From NCBI RefSeq assembly GCF_001909055.1, contig NZ_LVWI01000048.1, positions 62,001 through 126,000 of the forward strand: a stretch of DNA of 64,000 nucleotides, given 5' to 3'. Positions 39,001 to 43,800 of the stretch are shown here, piece by piece. The notes under the pieces are model-generated. The model searched no databases, was not told where the DNA came from, and saw only the letters and a list, made by a program, of their open reading frames with translations. Both the position numbers and the translations under genes were made by a program. Each line of letters begins with the position of its first letter. The stretch's first letter is position 1. Source of the DNA: Paenibacillus helianthi. Lineage in GTDB: Bacteria; Bacillota; Bacilli; Paenibacillales; Paenibacillaceae.

Positions 39001-40849
39001 CCTGCCGCGCATCCGCTCCATCCACGCACAGTACCGCGCCGGCAAACTGCGGCAAGCCAGATTTGACGGAAGAATGTGTCAGCACATATGATAATGCGCT
39101 CTCCTCGAACATATCGGCCAACCGTTCCTTTGGATATAGGGGGTCCAGAGGAATGTATACACCGCCAGCCATCTGCACGCCAATCAAAGCCATCAGCAAA
39201 TCCAGGGAACGGTTCAGGTAGATGCCTACAAAGGTCCCCTTCGCAACTCCGTTGGCCTGCAGATGGAGGGCGAGCGTCTTGGCACGCCAGAACAGCTCCA
39301 GATAGGTCAGACTTTCCTCCCGGAAGCGTACCGCTTCGGAATGGGGAGAGCGCTTGACCTGTTCACAGAACAGATCAACAAACGTTAAGCTGCGCGGATA
39401 AGCCGTCTCGGTATCGTTCCAGCCGTAGAGCAGCAGCTGACGTTCTTCCTCGGACAACAGTGTAACTCCGGAGAGCTGGAGACCTCCTTGCCCGGCTATT
39501 GCTTCGAGCGCGCGGATATAGTGGCGGGCCAACGTCTCCACCGTATCCAATGCATACACATCGGGATTGTATTTCAGATGGAACAGACATCCGTTAGCCT
39601 TCTCGATTACTTCCAGCGTCAGGTCGAATTCCCCAAGCTGATGGATATGGTGCAGACAGTCCAGGAAGATACCATCCTCCGCTGCCTGAATGCCGTTCTG
39701 AAAATAAAACGCCGCCTGGAACAAAAAACGTTCCCCCGACGGACGCTGGTCATTGAGCTCGCGGGCCAATGTATAGTACGGATACTGGCTGTGTTCAAGG
39801 GATCCAAGCACCGTCCGGTGAACCTTCTCAATGAAGGCCAGCAGCGAATCGGCTGGATCGATATCATTGCGGATCACAACCATGTTAATAAAATTTCCGA
39901 TTACATTATCGAAGCTCTCTTCCGGTCTGCCGGCCACCGGCGTCCCGATGGAGATGTCGGTTTGATTGCCTAGCCGGGAAAGAACGAGCTGATAAGCCGC
40001 CATCATTATAGAGAACAGCGTCACCGGCTTGGATGTCGGTACGGACTTTAAGGCGGCAACCAGCCACTCCGGAGCCGAAAATGAAAAAGACGCCCCTTCC
40101 GCAGAAGGGGCAGAGTGCATACCGGTTACAGGCAGCTCCAAAGCGGGTACAGGCACAGCCAGCCGGTCCAGCCAAAAGCTGCGATCCCTGCCGGCCTTAT
40201 CGCTGTTGAGATAACGTTGTTCGTAATGAACATAATCGGTGAAATCTGCACGCCGTTCCGGCAGTACCGGTGTGCGCCCCTGGCTCAAGGAGGCATAGCA
40301 GGTCTGCAAATCGCTCAGAAACAGCTGCGAAGAAAGGCCGTCCAGAATGATATGGTGGAACGTAAACAGCAACAGGGAGTACTCATCCGACACATCATAC
40401 AGACTTGCGCGAAAGAGCGGTCCCGCTTCCAGATCAAAGGGCCGCTTAATGTCTTCCCGGAGCAGGCGGTTGACCTCATCTTCAGCCAATCCGGCCACAG
40501 CGAACCGGCTGATCGCCGGAAGCACTGCACTGTCGGTCACCTGGTACGGGAAGAACTCCCCTTCCTCACGCAGCAGTACCGTTCGAAGGGAAGGATGAAC
40601 CGAAAGCATATACTCCAGCGCTTTATAGAGAAGATTCTCGTTAAATCCGGCATGTACTTTAAAGGCACCGGGAGTATGATAGGCCCAGCTGCCGGGCGAT
40701 AGCATATGCTCAACCCACATTCCCTTTTGTCCAGCAGACAGCGCTATCCGTGAAGATCTGCGCCGGTGGCTTCCGGCTATCAGCTTGAGGGCTTCCTCCC
40801 GCGACAACCGGCCGTCAGCAAACTTTTGATATATCTCTCTTTCGATCAT
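18020..40849 (-). CDS. hybrid NRPS / trans-AT PKS B: C-A(Gly)-PCP plus five KS modules
   Basis: A 7,609-residue protein, the largest here. Order and key residues: C (HHIILDG near 161), A (P-loop near 645, glycine-type code), PCP (Ser1056); KS4 (Cys1312), DH (His1799), KR (near 2296, Tyr about 2435), cMT (near 2742), ACP (Ser3018); KS5 (Cys3315), DH-like (His3762), ACP (Ser4067, MGIESGD); KS6 (Cys4328), carrier-like insert (4654-4727), DH (His4896, Glu5059), ACP (Ser5202), no KR; KS7 (Cys5463), DH (His5958), KR (near 6456, Tyr about 6597), ACP (Ser6766); KS8 (Cys7025 but no HGTGT His), ACP (Ser7506); and a short charged C-terminal tail that may dock to synthase C. The start MIEREIYQKFADGRLSREEA at ATG 40849 fits the usual N-terminus of such NRPS proteins. 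A TTG at 40870 is in frame, but neither has a strong ribosome site. The start overlaps synthase A by 35 bases, so translation is probably coupled. Confidence 0.97.
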   Translation of the reverse strand: MIEREIYQKFADGRLSREEALKLIAGSHRRRSSRIALSAGQKGMWVEHMLSPGSWAYHTPGAFKVHAGFNENLLYKALEYMLSVHPSLRTVLLREEGEFFPYQVTDSAVLPAISRFAVAGLAEDEVNRLLREDIKRPFDLEAGPLFRASLYDVSDEYSLLLFTFHHIILDGLSSQLFLSDLQTCYASLSQGRTPVLPERRADFTDYVHYEQRYLNSDKAGRDRSFWLDRLAVPVPALELPVTGMHSAPSAEGASFSFSAPEWLVAALKSVPTSKPVTLFSIMMAAYQLVLSRLGNQTDISIGTPVAGRPEESFDNVIGNFINMVVIRNDIDPADSLLAFIEKVHRTVLGSLEHSQYPYYTLARELNDQRPSGERFLFQAAFYFQNGIQAAEDGIFLDCLHHIHQLGEFDLTLEVIEKANGCLFHLKYNPDVYALDTVETLARHYIRALEAIAGQGGLQLSGVTLLSEEERQLLLYGWNDTETAYPRSLTFVDLFCEQVKRSPHSEAVRFREESLTYLELFWRAKTLALHLQANGVAKGTFVGIYLNRSLDLLMALIGVQMAGGVYIPLDPLYPKERLADMFEESALSYVLTHSSVKSGLPQFAGAVLCVDGADARQAASSEELEQIAPLVSLQPDDPVYTIFTSGSTGKPKGIIVSHVGLTNFLCSMARQPGCTPDDRLLAVTTVCFDIAGLELYLPLIVGAQLEIAPEDMQKDGILLLDKLAEGRITMMQATPATWQMLLVAGWDSPLRIKMLCGGEALSRELADQLLPLGNGLWNLYGPTETTIWSSVSKVESAGRISIGRPIANTQFYVLDASLQPVPAGVTGELYIGGDGVAIGYLNREEETKRRFLPDPFHPDRSSRMYKTGDLARYMLDGTVDYLGRADFQVKIRGFRIELGEIENVLHKTGGIAEAVVVARDEGNDKQLTAFLVPQHTDRMPDVLDLQRQVRLVLPEYMVPSRIMYVSGYPLTLNRKVDRKQLASAGTEQIAHLFGLAGSVPMDEQSGPEKQQLHTSGSSALDLQPLVENELVRLAGIIKALPVEANLLTNLGQMGFDSISFTALAALINKHYGVKTNPTLFYSYSTIRDFAGYLTAAYPGEMASHHGGQLTDEQRHAQFPAHEARRATNERAGSVEGEGPAANAGDIAIVGMSGKLPGSANLEQFWQQIVAERDLITEIPADRWDWKQYYDETNEDPNKSVSKWGGFIPDVDKFDASFFGISPREAQLMDPQQRIMLETVWAAFEDAGYRPSMLSGSRTGVFVGATSSDYAEILMRESDIDPHTLSGIVTAVIPNRISYFYNLKGPSELTDTACSSSLVSVNRAVEAIRSGACDMALAGGVNLILSPFAHIALSKINMLSGDGRCKAFDSSANGYVRGEGCAVVFLKRMSQALADGDHIYAVIKGTAVNHGGKTNSLTAPNSTAQQELIVSAFHDAGFDPATIGYLEAHGTGTALGDPIEVNGMTAALHQLYREWDRPAAQASHCGIGSVKTNIGHLEAMAGVAGLIKVVLALHHKQLPGNLHLREVNPYLSLEGSPLYLVGQTRQWEHLKDGAGNDIPLRGGVSSFGFGGTNAHVLLEEYVSGPAAAQPAQGGAPVIIVLSAKGTTELKRQAENLVRYLGEMQASGSTIPLEKIAYTLQTGREPLQERLAVVVSDAAELLDKLGLYLQGEDPVPNLYASAYSEGLEAVLDDGDLAEILDRLASQGHWDKIARLWLKGFEPNWRRWYVGDGPGRISLPTYPFLRESHWVPVRNRKPQYGTSSGSKATLTAMLDHIAPAQSLGEGLVFRKVWSASHPIVRDHMVNGKSVFPGTGYVEMVVEATGMLGDAQTWRISDIVWLQQLTVEEAALAEVHLSVQEDGDAFRFEIESAGPDASGSRLHASGSVSSDSGTAHQAKAEFVNVSEIIARCPQYMDKQRFYSQMAAGSGIVYGPFFQAMEEVWHSAKEVLGRIKLSDEAYAELGSYTAHPVLLDCVLQSMGCLFDQNTEKGVAKLPFSAEQIHIMEPLRSREYYVYAVQAGKDVHNLALLDMQGKLCVAFHNLASREIKKAEEHSLYVPQWVMGSYSERRSSTPMKSGRVLLISGEQEVPGISGFTQALRNKMPDCLEIRVAEATSMEEGCSWTVAYNDEAAYRRTVEENGIAEVYFLGGLSDSPVPTGEIADWEARQSCGVVALFHLVKAIGHIRGIRLTVVTNGIFEVLPGESTNPVHAAISGFLKSAALEYPGLSLLLADLPQQGCPNAAASSETAHAFLEAAASGAAGELAVRRGKLYTRRIIGLDLPSGDGLAFRNRGVYWIAGAGGIGWELGLHLGRTVQARLILTGRSRLTEEMEQKLADIRRAGGEAVYIQADLTDPSALTAAIEQARVLYGSLHGVFHSAMVLQDMRIENMNEDHLISVLAPKLTGSVALGEACMDVPLDFMVLFSSTNSLLGNQGQSNYSAASSFQDAFSIWLGAKTAYPVKVINWSFWGNVGAVASDGYRSLLTEAGLLPIDTAEGMKTIGRALAQPVPQVLMFKAKPFLIHKLGFDNNIRAKVYPARLPSVIQEISLDSGSRKHGMEQIDFLKNGFKELERFGLLALWLYFRESLFPAAGERYGRQELLKALGIVPKYEQLFDALLDMLERGGLMVRDGDEVVVSSLAEDEQFRVAAGNLTALKTSLEQAYPTLAPYFHLTWQCVAHYTEVLSGRKDYVEIMFPGGSKELVQNIYRGNLIIDYYNGLVADAVCSYIRKRRDVGDGSPVRILEIGAGTGGTSAIVLDRLDRLDGPRGPIEYVYSDISASFTAYGEETYGGRYSDVRFQVLDIEKEPGGQGFTEDSFDVILATNVLHATGSVERTLRNMKGLLKNKGIVVINEITKFQNFSTLTFGLTGGWWNFTDSGRIKGSPLLSAEAWEECLNRNGYTHVSIYGLADVDGVNDQSVILAEGNGVFINEGAEQPAAERAEQALAESPPVVKNQPKPASLPGTMSPSPAAGAVTVTGNGMTDEQLYHCACQYIKQLLSRKLKIDTDKIGEQTLFDKLGVDSLIIIELNKELAKDFGKLPSTLFFEHVTVEALAVYLAREHRAKMTERFGVKPGPQTPSPVGSLFALKNEQPAGMTETAPAAATEMHATAVSDATEMSSTTLSDVIEMPTTAVSNATETPSTAVSNATDIAIIGVSGRYPLAETLDEFWDNLKQGRNCVTEVPGDRWDWERYYDPDNREQGKGSSKWGGFIRDVDKFDAALFHIPDDHAREMDPQERLFLETTWSLLEDAGYPGQKLADKGDKVGVFVGAMYGAYGQLATSAWEKGTATNAQSAYWIIANRTSHFFNFTGPSIAVDTACSSSLTAIHYACASLVNGDCNVAVAGGINLILHPRQHVRLANLNNLAGSDRNRSFGEGADGFVEGEGIGAILLKPLNQAVRDNDYIYGVIKGTAINSGGQSSSFTTPSLSAQTEVVEQALRRSGVDPESISYVDAHATGTALGDPLEVRALSIAYSRFTSKKSYCSIGSVKSNIGHLEASSGISAMTKVLLQMRYGKLAPSIHTDRINPYIAFEGSPFYLQRELTEWSRPVILENGERKTLPRRAGISSFGAGGSNAHVIVEEYRKEAVAAYSTEPVLIVLSARQESSLLAYAEALQRFIARRLTPEAEEVLSLERIAYTLQTGRAEMKERLAFVAADLTELTGKLALIGRGEPVQGLFRGSAGQPSEREAPADISLETMASHWVAGGQVSWEALYRNSRKPDRLPLPTYCFDRQRYWLADGWARDEVPDRPAYTATYHYNEPYLRDHLSMGRRTLLGVTYCSLAYEAFRHSTPDAPGLQIRGMLFQEPVEVPEGEQVEITSRIAAEDGKLYADSLFQYNGSGPQRLASRGEVVADVVARSRSITIPSFSEHEALPGSSLYEAKPGVYGPSLFTVRTIIVSHAARTVWGQLALTAEMRQDQRAYAVHPALLDGAVLCRLALLPHGEKDALIPLMVKQMYIFGALPDECFCQVREVRTNAELWEGDIEWADADGQVLVAMKGFVCKRIRPDKNLPEGPANGRSISGTMKQHTLTPDKLLAEVQMYLTGKIAGLLQENPSEMDTACHFMSMGIESGDLIALAQELQSKLDLPVYPTLFFEYPNIEELAVYLTREHGDKLTVLLPFGQELERIHPATAAQPEAEAAGAREDSGSAVADSESSSPADEPVAIIGISGYMPQSDNLTDFWNKLVRMDSMVTEIPPDRWDWREHFKESTEDRDKTKVIWGGFMKDVDKFDPGFFGMSPREASLMDPQQRLSLELVWSAIEDAGYNPRELSGSRTSVFIGVAGHDYSDVLAEGRIESRAQALTGNAHNVLTGRISYLLNLHGPSEPIDTACSSSLVAVHRAVESLRSGDCELAIAGGVNVITSPSLYISFDNVGILSQDGTCRTFDQAAEGTVRGEGAGILLLKPLSRAIRDGDRIYGLVRGSAINHGGRSSSLTAPNPNAQADVVSMAHRKAKLDPATIGYVEAHGTGTKLGDPVEVNGLKRAFKQLYEDWGHDARAAAKHCAVGALKPNIGHLETASGIAGMIKILLAMKHQTLPGLANYSVRNPYIQLDDSPLYLVEKTQPWARLKDSDGQELPYRAGISAFGFSGVNAHVVLEEFVPEPGTTAPAAEEEGEQLIVLSARSEDRLLAYAASLHAFLIGSMDSAEPAATERKDSRLMDEVKRLLADGLNVSPEDLEEDMTLAECGLDPITIDGFLRKLEARYGSQVLEQDIVLEHSLKQISAIVRFSGTATRPENGRTSGPLSLRDVAYTLQTGREAMEERLALIVNSVDELASKLELIAEGRSVAGRIYRDSCKQPGQTANWRTEDGLDQLARSWTAGGTYDWRRLYANPSPRKVSLPAYPFARKRYWVNRSERGLNEQRAEHSRLGALLDSNLSTFGDQLYRKVYDPSEFYLKDHIVNQRMILPGVVYLEMARSAGALSSPGQKVTGLRNVVWTQPLELTGEPKETGIRLRKTDKAAEYEIVSEQGAVYSQGEVAYDAYPEVTGGSVAIEQVLARCTEKVEHPRLYSLFEAAGFRYGPSFKPVHGLNCNRTEALSRISVPEPLRENMDDFLLHPVLLEGALQTAGFLVHHGLETASPYIPFALGSLEIHSRLTPDCWAYAAFAPEQESGGVRKLEVAIVDESGRVLIRMKDYMVRPLSKDKPSVRTSPVADVPVAQAEERNADALLAYLREELTGILAGMVNIPAADISATRDWSQYGIESILLTELSGLINARLHLETTPALFFEVNDLTVDNVAGHLLAKKRGALEERLKESELQQIRQEHELSRLTVATASSPEYAGETVLSSVSDEGGAEPIAIIGIGGRMPQSDNLDAFWEHLREGRDLITEIPPDRFDWRDYYGDPRKEANKTNSRWGGFLEEVDKFDAAFFNLTPAEAKYMDPQQRLFFETVWETIEDAGYKPRNLSGSRTGVYVGVSNGDYSEVLAKSPVDALTMTGNNHPMIPNKISYHFGFTGPSEPIDTLCSSSLVAIHRAVEDIRSGRCDLAIAGGINVILSPKLYISYSNADMLSPDGRCKTFAKDANGFVRGEGVGALLLKTLSRAEAEGDRIYAVIRGNAVNHCGRSKSLTSPNPLAQAEVIKAAYGKAAIDPSTVTYIETHGTGTPLGDPVEINALKLAFEELYDQWGIRPGEVPHCGLGSVKTNIGHLESGAGIAGVLKILLALKHKTLPASLHVKEINPYIDVKHSPFYILEQSRPWSRLRDGEGHPVPRRAGVSSFGAGGVNAHLVFEEYVKQDAPKSADISRSGTAGSQIFVLSARNEERLLAYAERVLQELGRTEADLEDIAFTSQTAREELEVRFSAVAEDRHALVHKLQQFIRGGTGDWYRGSIYDEDNLTNAGAAEQAMIQEWIERYNPGELAAHWVKGARIDWRLLHTSSARSRVAFPTYPFQKERHWIDGTDSIKWLYGIPSSGGAGAEGGEVKLTEAGGNHPLYTANTSTLRQVKFLSTLRSTAPFIRDHRIHGGMIAPGVIYLEMARALGELAAEQAVAGLQDVVWVQPLTVPEGGRELSVSFSGLERDSERLNFVISSLQADGSEIVHCQGRVLLGRQSRKEPDNLPLAELIRQCGSEETGKDFYEQAQRKGFSYGPAMRSIQKVHKNEMKALSNWIIPKECRSWDAKYMLHPSIMDGALQSTMVSGLEEAGDTAYLPFSLAELYWYRPLPEKGYVYVTPAGAGGLDAAVGQTFKKYHIRLLDEAGRVCAEFTDFAKKAASLQPGPQHTDSFLFTRSRWIEAPLNGDGREERPRTAVVFVSGEEALLQVKDKLPGIECLIAVMPGTEFAACGKLEYRINPVNRRDYEALWRVLQERGIQPDSLLSMLTDGQAGLSAVESGFYSLAYMMQSFGQIMKPLPLQLVFAYPVHREPQETEVYHAAASALLKSMALENRLLACISLSSDQPDLLAAQAAAELRREAKPAAVEVVRYQNGRRLTGKLIECGLPLNGKGPSPFRNGGVYIISGGLGGVGRLVCKHLLSVYQARIVVFGRSPLDGEKERELRELEELGGEILYWNKDITNGSDVAFVIEETIRCFGSIHGVLHLAGTIRDAYLTHKTEEQMRQVLAPKIDGLLHLDTYTRDLPLDLFVLFSSISGQIGNVGQSDYAYANHFLDHFAVWRESLRRKGQRHGKSLSVNWPLWRDGGMTIDASAEKQMLELTGMGAMDTASACSILEAGLHSGEAHVTVFSGNRNQIAAVFGIGRAEQGPAAANVAVPAPAEAADLSAEAVSREAADSTGLRERTLHMLTEVFAKISGIAVDTFQERVPFERYGLDSIMLMKVSTELEAYLPSMSKVMFFELQTLGQLADYFTEHYELPLREHLDMLHEAAVAAEPPTDVHVPAEAAEPTFPDYTGQHNVVQPADRRDGQEIAIVGVSGKYPSAADLDEFWERLKSGTNCITEVPQERWDGDIYYDADQEVQGKSYSKWGGFIDGVDRFDPLFFNISPAEAELMDPQERLMLETVWATMEDAGYTRETLGSSVGVFVGTMYKHYPWAARHLEVGSLLASTSYWSIANRISYFFNFQAPSMVIDTACSSSLNAIHLACESIRRGECLSAVAGGINLTLLPDKYLGLSQTRMIGSADRSKSLSDGDGYVMGEGAGAVLLKPLSEAVKDGDVIYGVIKSSCSNHGGKTNSFTMPNPNAQAALVTRAVQEAGIPIDTLRYVESAANGSPLGDMIEIHALIKALKELGSRPGSISLGTVKANIGHLEAASGISQLTKVLLQMKHRTLVPTISADPLNPDIKLEGSPLYLQQSLQEWEPSPGEPLRSLIVSFGAGGSNAALVVEEYRVAQPGGSERADTWPLLFVWSAKNDERLMEHTRRMYSFIANHPSLPAADIAYTLLSGREGMESRVAIVAESRADLLKKLELVLEGSRRKWGIYYGTLDPMDGISGKEEADDVQRAWERGDLGGLAQMWVNGAQIEARSFPQLSQARRVPLPSYPFERKRCWITESWTGAEPGGRIAPPEEVAAGSKPERPEGYTLPELVKQLVADIVKIPVEELDADLPFHRFGFDSLSGMRFVNKLKERLGTKIPVSALYEHPTVHKLAQHLADEGIWSSNGLTEADQRREGGSDGAAEVFRMLLAGVKAGRLTAAEASRLHQKLVKTETRGGSKRDEA
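18215..20276 (-). other. non-elongating KS8(0)-ACP pair at the end of synthase B
   Basis: KS8 keeps Cys7025 (DTACSSS) and the KANIGHLE His, but the first catalytic His is gone: VESAANGSPLGD replaces EAHGTGTxLGD. Such ketosynthases in trans-AT lines transfer the chain without decarboxylative extension. ACP8 (FGFDSLS, Ser7506) follows directly with no reductive domain, and the next protein starts with a condensation domain. A relay from PKS to NRPS is therefore the expected role. Confidence 0.82.
26669..26890 (-). other. carrier-protein-like insert without the active Ser, in the KS6-DH linker
   Basis: About 74 residues (4654-4727 of synthase B). The segment has an ACP-like N-terminal helix (RLMDEVKRLLADGLN), the typical acidic loop (VSPEDLEEDMTLAE) and CGLDPITIDGFLRKLEARYG. 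The position that should be the phosphopantetheine Ser is Pro4687. It is followed by the ordinary linker motif VAYTLQTGREAMEERLA, and the real ACP of the module (Ser5202) comes after the DH. Confidence 0.65.
28510..31417 (-). other. KR-less module with altered DH (KS5-DH*-ACP)
   Basis: The counterpart of the KS10 module. KS5 has DTACSSS and SNIGHLE. HGTGT is HATGT (His kept), and the normal FFxISPREA stretch is LFHIPDDHA. The DH-like domain has His3762 and LLDGAVL, but Leu stands where the Pro of HxxxGxxxxP belongs (HLSMGRRTLL), and the Gln/His after the Asp is Leu. The carrier motif is MGIESGDL. No KR is present. Confidence 0.6.
31414..31545 (-). repeat. four 33-bp tandem repeats in the ACP4-KS5 linker
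   Basis: Four head-to-tail 33-base units lie at 31414-31446, 31447-31479, 31480-31512 and 31513-31545, with a decayed fifth at their right end. They keep the frame and encode an 11-residue unit of the form A-T-E-M-x-x-T-A-V-S-N/D. They fall in the flexible linker just before KS5. The first two units are nearly identical, which suggests recent slippage or unequal exchange. Confidence 0.85.
31663..37421 (-). other. C-methylating PKS module (KS4-DH-KR-cMT-ACP)
   Basis: KS4 has DTACSSS, EAHGTGT and TNIGHLE. The DH shows DHMVNGKSVFP and LLDCVLQ. The KR nucleotide motif is slightly unusual (IAGAGGIG, with Ala where TGG is usual), but the catalytic SNYSAAS is intact. The methyltransferase has LEIGAGTGGT, and ACP4 reads GVDSL. 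It takes over glycine from the preceding PCP and should yield an alpha-methyl enoyl unit. Confidence 0.87.
37549..40849 (-). other. glycine NRPS module of synthase B (C-A-PCP)
   Basis: The C domain has HHIILDG. The A domain P-loop is FTSGSTGKPKG. Pocket residues read from FDIAGLE, MMQATPAT, KMLCGGEAL and WNLYGPTETTIW give D-I-L-Q-L-G-L-I-W, a glycine signature. The PCP carries Ser1056 (GFDSIS). The upstream donor is the KS3(0)-ACP pair that ends synthase A. Confidence 0.87.
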
Positions 40850-43800
40850 TCGTTTCACCGCTTTCAACAAAAGACTTTATGATATCCTTCAAAGCCAGCG
40901 CTTCTTCCCATTGAAGCTTGTTATCTTCCATACTCGATAAAATCAAGTTGTTCAGGTAATAGTCGAAGGATGCTTCGCCTTCCGGCTCCGCTTCTGTAGC
41001 ATCCTTACCGGAGAAGAGGTTCTCCGGCAATTCCCAGGTCTGGGGAGCACCGCGTTCCATTAAGAAGCCGCTGAGCCGCTCAATGGAGTAGTGCTCGAAC
41101 AAATCAGGCAGGGTAACCGTTATCCCTAAAAATTGCCGGATAGCCTTTACCATACTGCTGGCAGTCAGGGAATCCATGCCGTATTTGTCAAACCGCTGGC
41201 CCGGCTTAATCTGCTCCGCCTTCAAATCCAGCAGTTCCGCAAGCAGCTCCGTCAGATAGTCCCTGATTTCGCTCGAAACCTCACGGTCCGGTGCAACTTG
41301 GTCTGGTGCAGCCTGATTTGATGCAGTCCGGTCCGGTGCAGCCTCTGCCGCTGGTTCCAGCTGTTGCTCTGCAGTCAAGTCGCTGGCGACCCAATAGCTT
41401 TCCCGTTCGAAGGGATAACCCGGCAGAGGCAGCATGAAGCATTCCTCCGGCGGGTACAGATCGTCAAGCACCAACTCAATGCCGTGCACCCACCGCTCCG
41501 CAAAGACGGACAACCTGGCCGTTGTCACGTCAGTTGCTCTTAGCCGCGATTGGATACCCGGCTCCTCTACACTCCCCGCAAATATTCCGGTCCCGGCTGC
41601 GCTTCCGCCCAACACCCGCTCCAGCGCATCGACGGCAGCCTGCTTATCCTGCACAACAAGGGCCAGCCTTTCTTCCATCGGCTCCCTCAGAGCCAGCGAA
41701 TAGGCAAGGTCCCTCATAGAGACGTATTCGCTGCTTGTCAAATACTCCAGCAAATTGCGGGCCACCCGGCCAAGTCTCACCGCGTTTCGGGCCGACATTA
41801 ACAACAGGAAGGGACCTGCTGTCTCCGGCTCATGTGTCAGCTCTGCCTGCAGAGTGGGGAGATGCTCTTCTACAACGAGCGCCGCATTGGTTCCACCGGC
41901 ACCGACAGCATGGATCACTGCGCGCAACGGTATTTCCGGGCCGAAGCCATCGTCGCCGTCTTGCCGCAGCCGACCCCAATCGGCCGTTTCACGTTGAATC
42001 TGCAAGACGGTGCCCGTCAGGTCGATCCGTGGGTTCAAGCTGTCCGCATGAAGCGAGGGAACGAGCTTACGGTTCACCAGTTGCATAATGACCTTGGTCA
42101 ATTGGGACATCCCGGAGGCCGCCTCCAAATGCCCGATGTTGGATTTGACCGATCCGACGGCACACACATGACTGTCCGCGCTGCAATCTTGAAAAACAAG
42201 CTTCAGCGCATCCATTTCGATTGCATCTCCGACCGCCGATCCGTTGGCTGCCGTTTCGACATAACCAATCGTGGCAGGCTCCGCTCCCGCATCGGCCAAC
42301 GCCAGGCGGATAAGCTCCGCCTGCGCGTCACCGGAAGGAACCTTGTAGGCACTGGTTCTGCCGCTATGGTTAACGGCGCTGCCCTTGATCCTGCAGAGAA
42401 TTCGATCATGGTCCGCTTCCGCCGGTTCGGCGAGCTTCAATATGACGACACCCGCCCCTTCACCCGGAAGATAACCGTCCCCGTCGCCCATGCTGAGACT
42501 CCTGCTGTGGCTTCCCAGCAGCTTGGCCTGGGACAAGCCTATATACTTGTAAGGATGCAGGCTTAAGTTCACGCCTCCGACAATAGCCATCGCGCACTCT
42601 CCCAACCGCAAGCTGTTGACCGCCAGATGCAGCGCCGCAAGCGAAGAGGAGCAAGCGGTATCCACGGCCATACTCGGTCCCTGAATGCCCAGATAATACG
42701 AAATTCGATTGGCAATCGACCAATAAGAAGCACCGGAAAGAATGGCCCCGACCTGTTTATCCTTGGCAACCCAAGGATACGGCTGAGTCATAGCCCCGAT
42801 AAATACGCCTACCCGCCGCCCTTCCTTCTCCAAGCGGTTCAATTTTGCTCTTGAGTAGCCGGCATCCTCCAGCGCGTGCCAGACCGTCTCCAGCATGATT
42901 CTCTCCTGCGGGTCCATACCGACCGCTTCCTTGGGCGAAATGTTAAAAAAGAGCGGATCGAACCGATCCACATCTTTAATGAATCCCCCCCACTTGCCAT
43001 TGCTGCGCATGTGCCGCTGGTCTGCAGCGGCATTCATATACAAATCGCCGTTCCACCGCTCGGCGGGCACCTCCCGGATGCAATTCTTCCCTGTACTCAG
43101 ATTGCTCCAGAATTCAGCGGCCGTCTCCGCCTCAGGGTACTTCCCGCTTAACCCGATTACAGCAACCTCTTTGGCACCCGGCCGCACCTGCTGAGGGTTG
43201 GCCGAAGCAGCCGGGGTCGAAGGCGTCCAAGGAGTCGAAGGAGCCGAGGCAACTGCATCGGCACAATCCTTCCGGAAATAAGCTGCCAGCCGCTCCCGGT
43301 GATTGCTCAGCAACCAGCCGCTTATCTGCCGCACCGAATTGTATTCGACGAATACGGTTTGGGCATCGGCACCGATGACAGCCCCTAGCTCACGCCCCAT
43401 CCCCATAAGCATGACAGAATCCATACCATACCGGTCAAACGTATCGGTATCGCGGATGCGTTCCACCGCTACCTTTGTCGTCCGGGAGATCATTTCTTTC
43501 ACAAATGCAGCAACCTGCTCCGGGGCCGGATCATCCCCCCTACCTGGGAGGCCGGCAGCCGCATCCGCCTCCAGCCTCGAAGCTTCGGCAGCAGGTAGGT
43601 CCTGCGGCGGGAACAGCCAGTCTCTCACCTTGTTCAGCCGTCCTTCCGCCACCGTCAGCCGGGGATAACCGGCACCGAGCATCGCTTCAAAGGCCCGCAC
43701 TCCCCGGTCGGTCTGCAGAGACGACAGACCGGTCTCTTCTTCCATCCTGGCGCTTACGGCAGCGGGCATCACCATGCCGCCCTCCTGCCACAGAGGCCAG

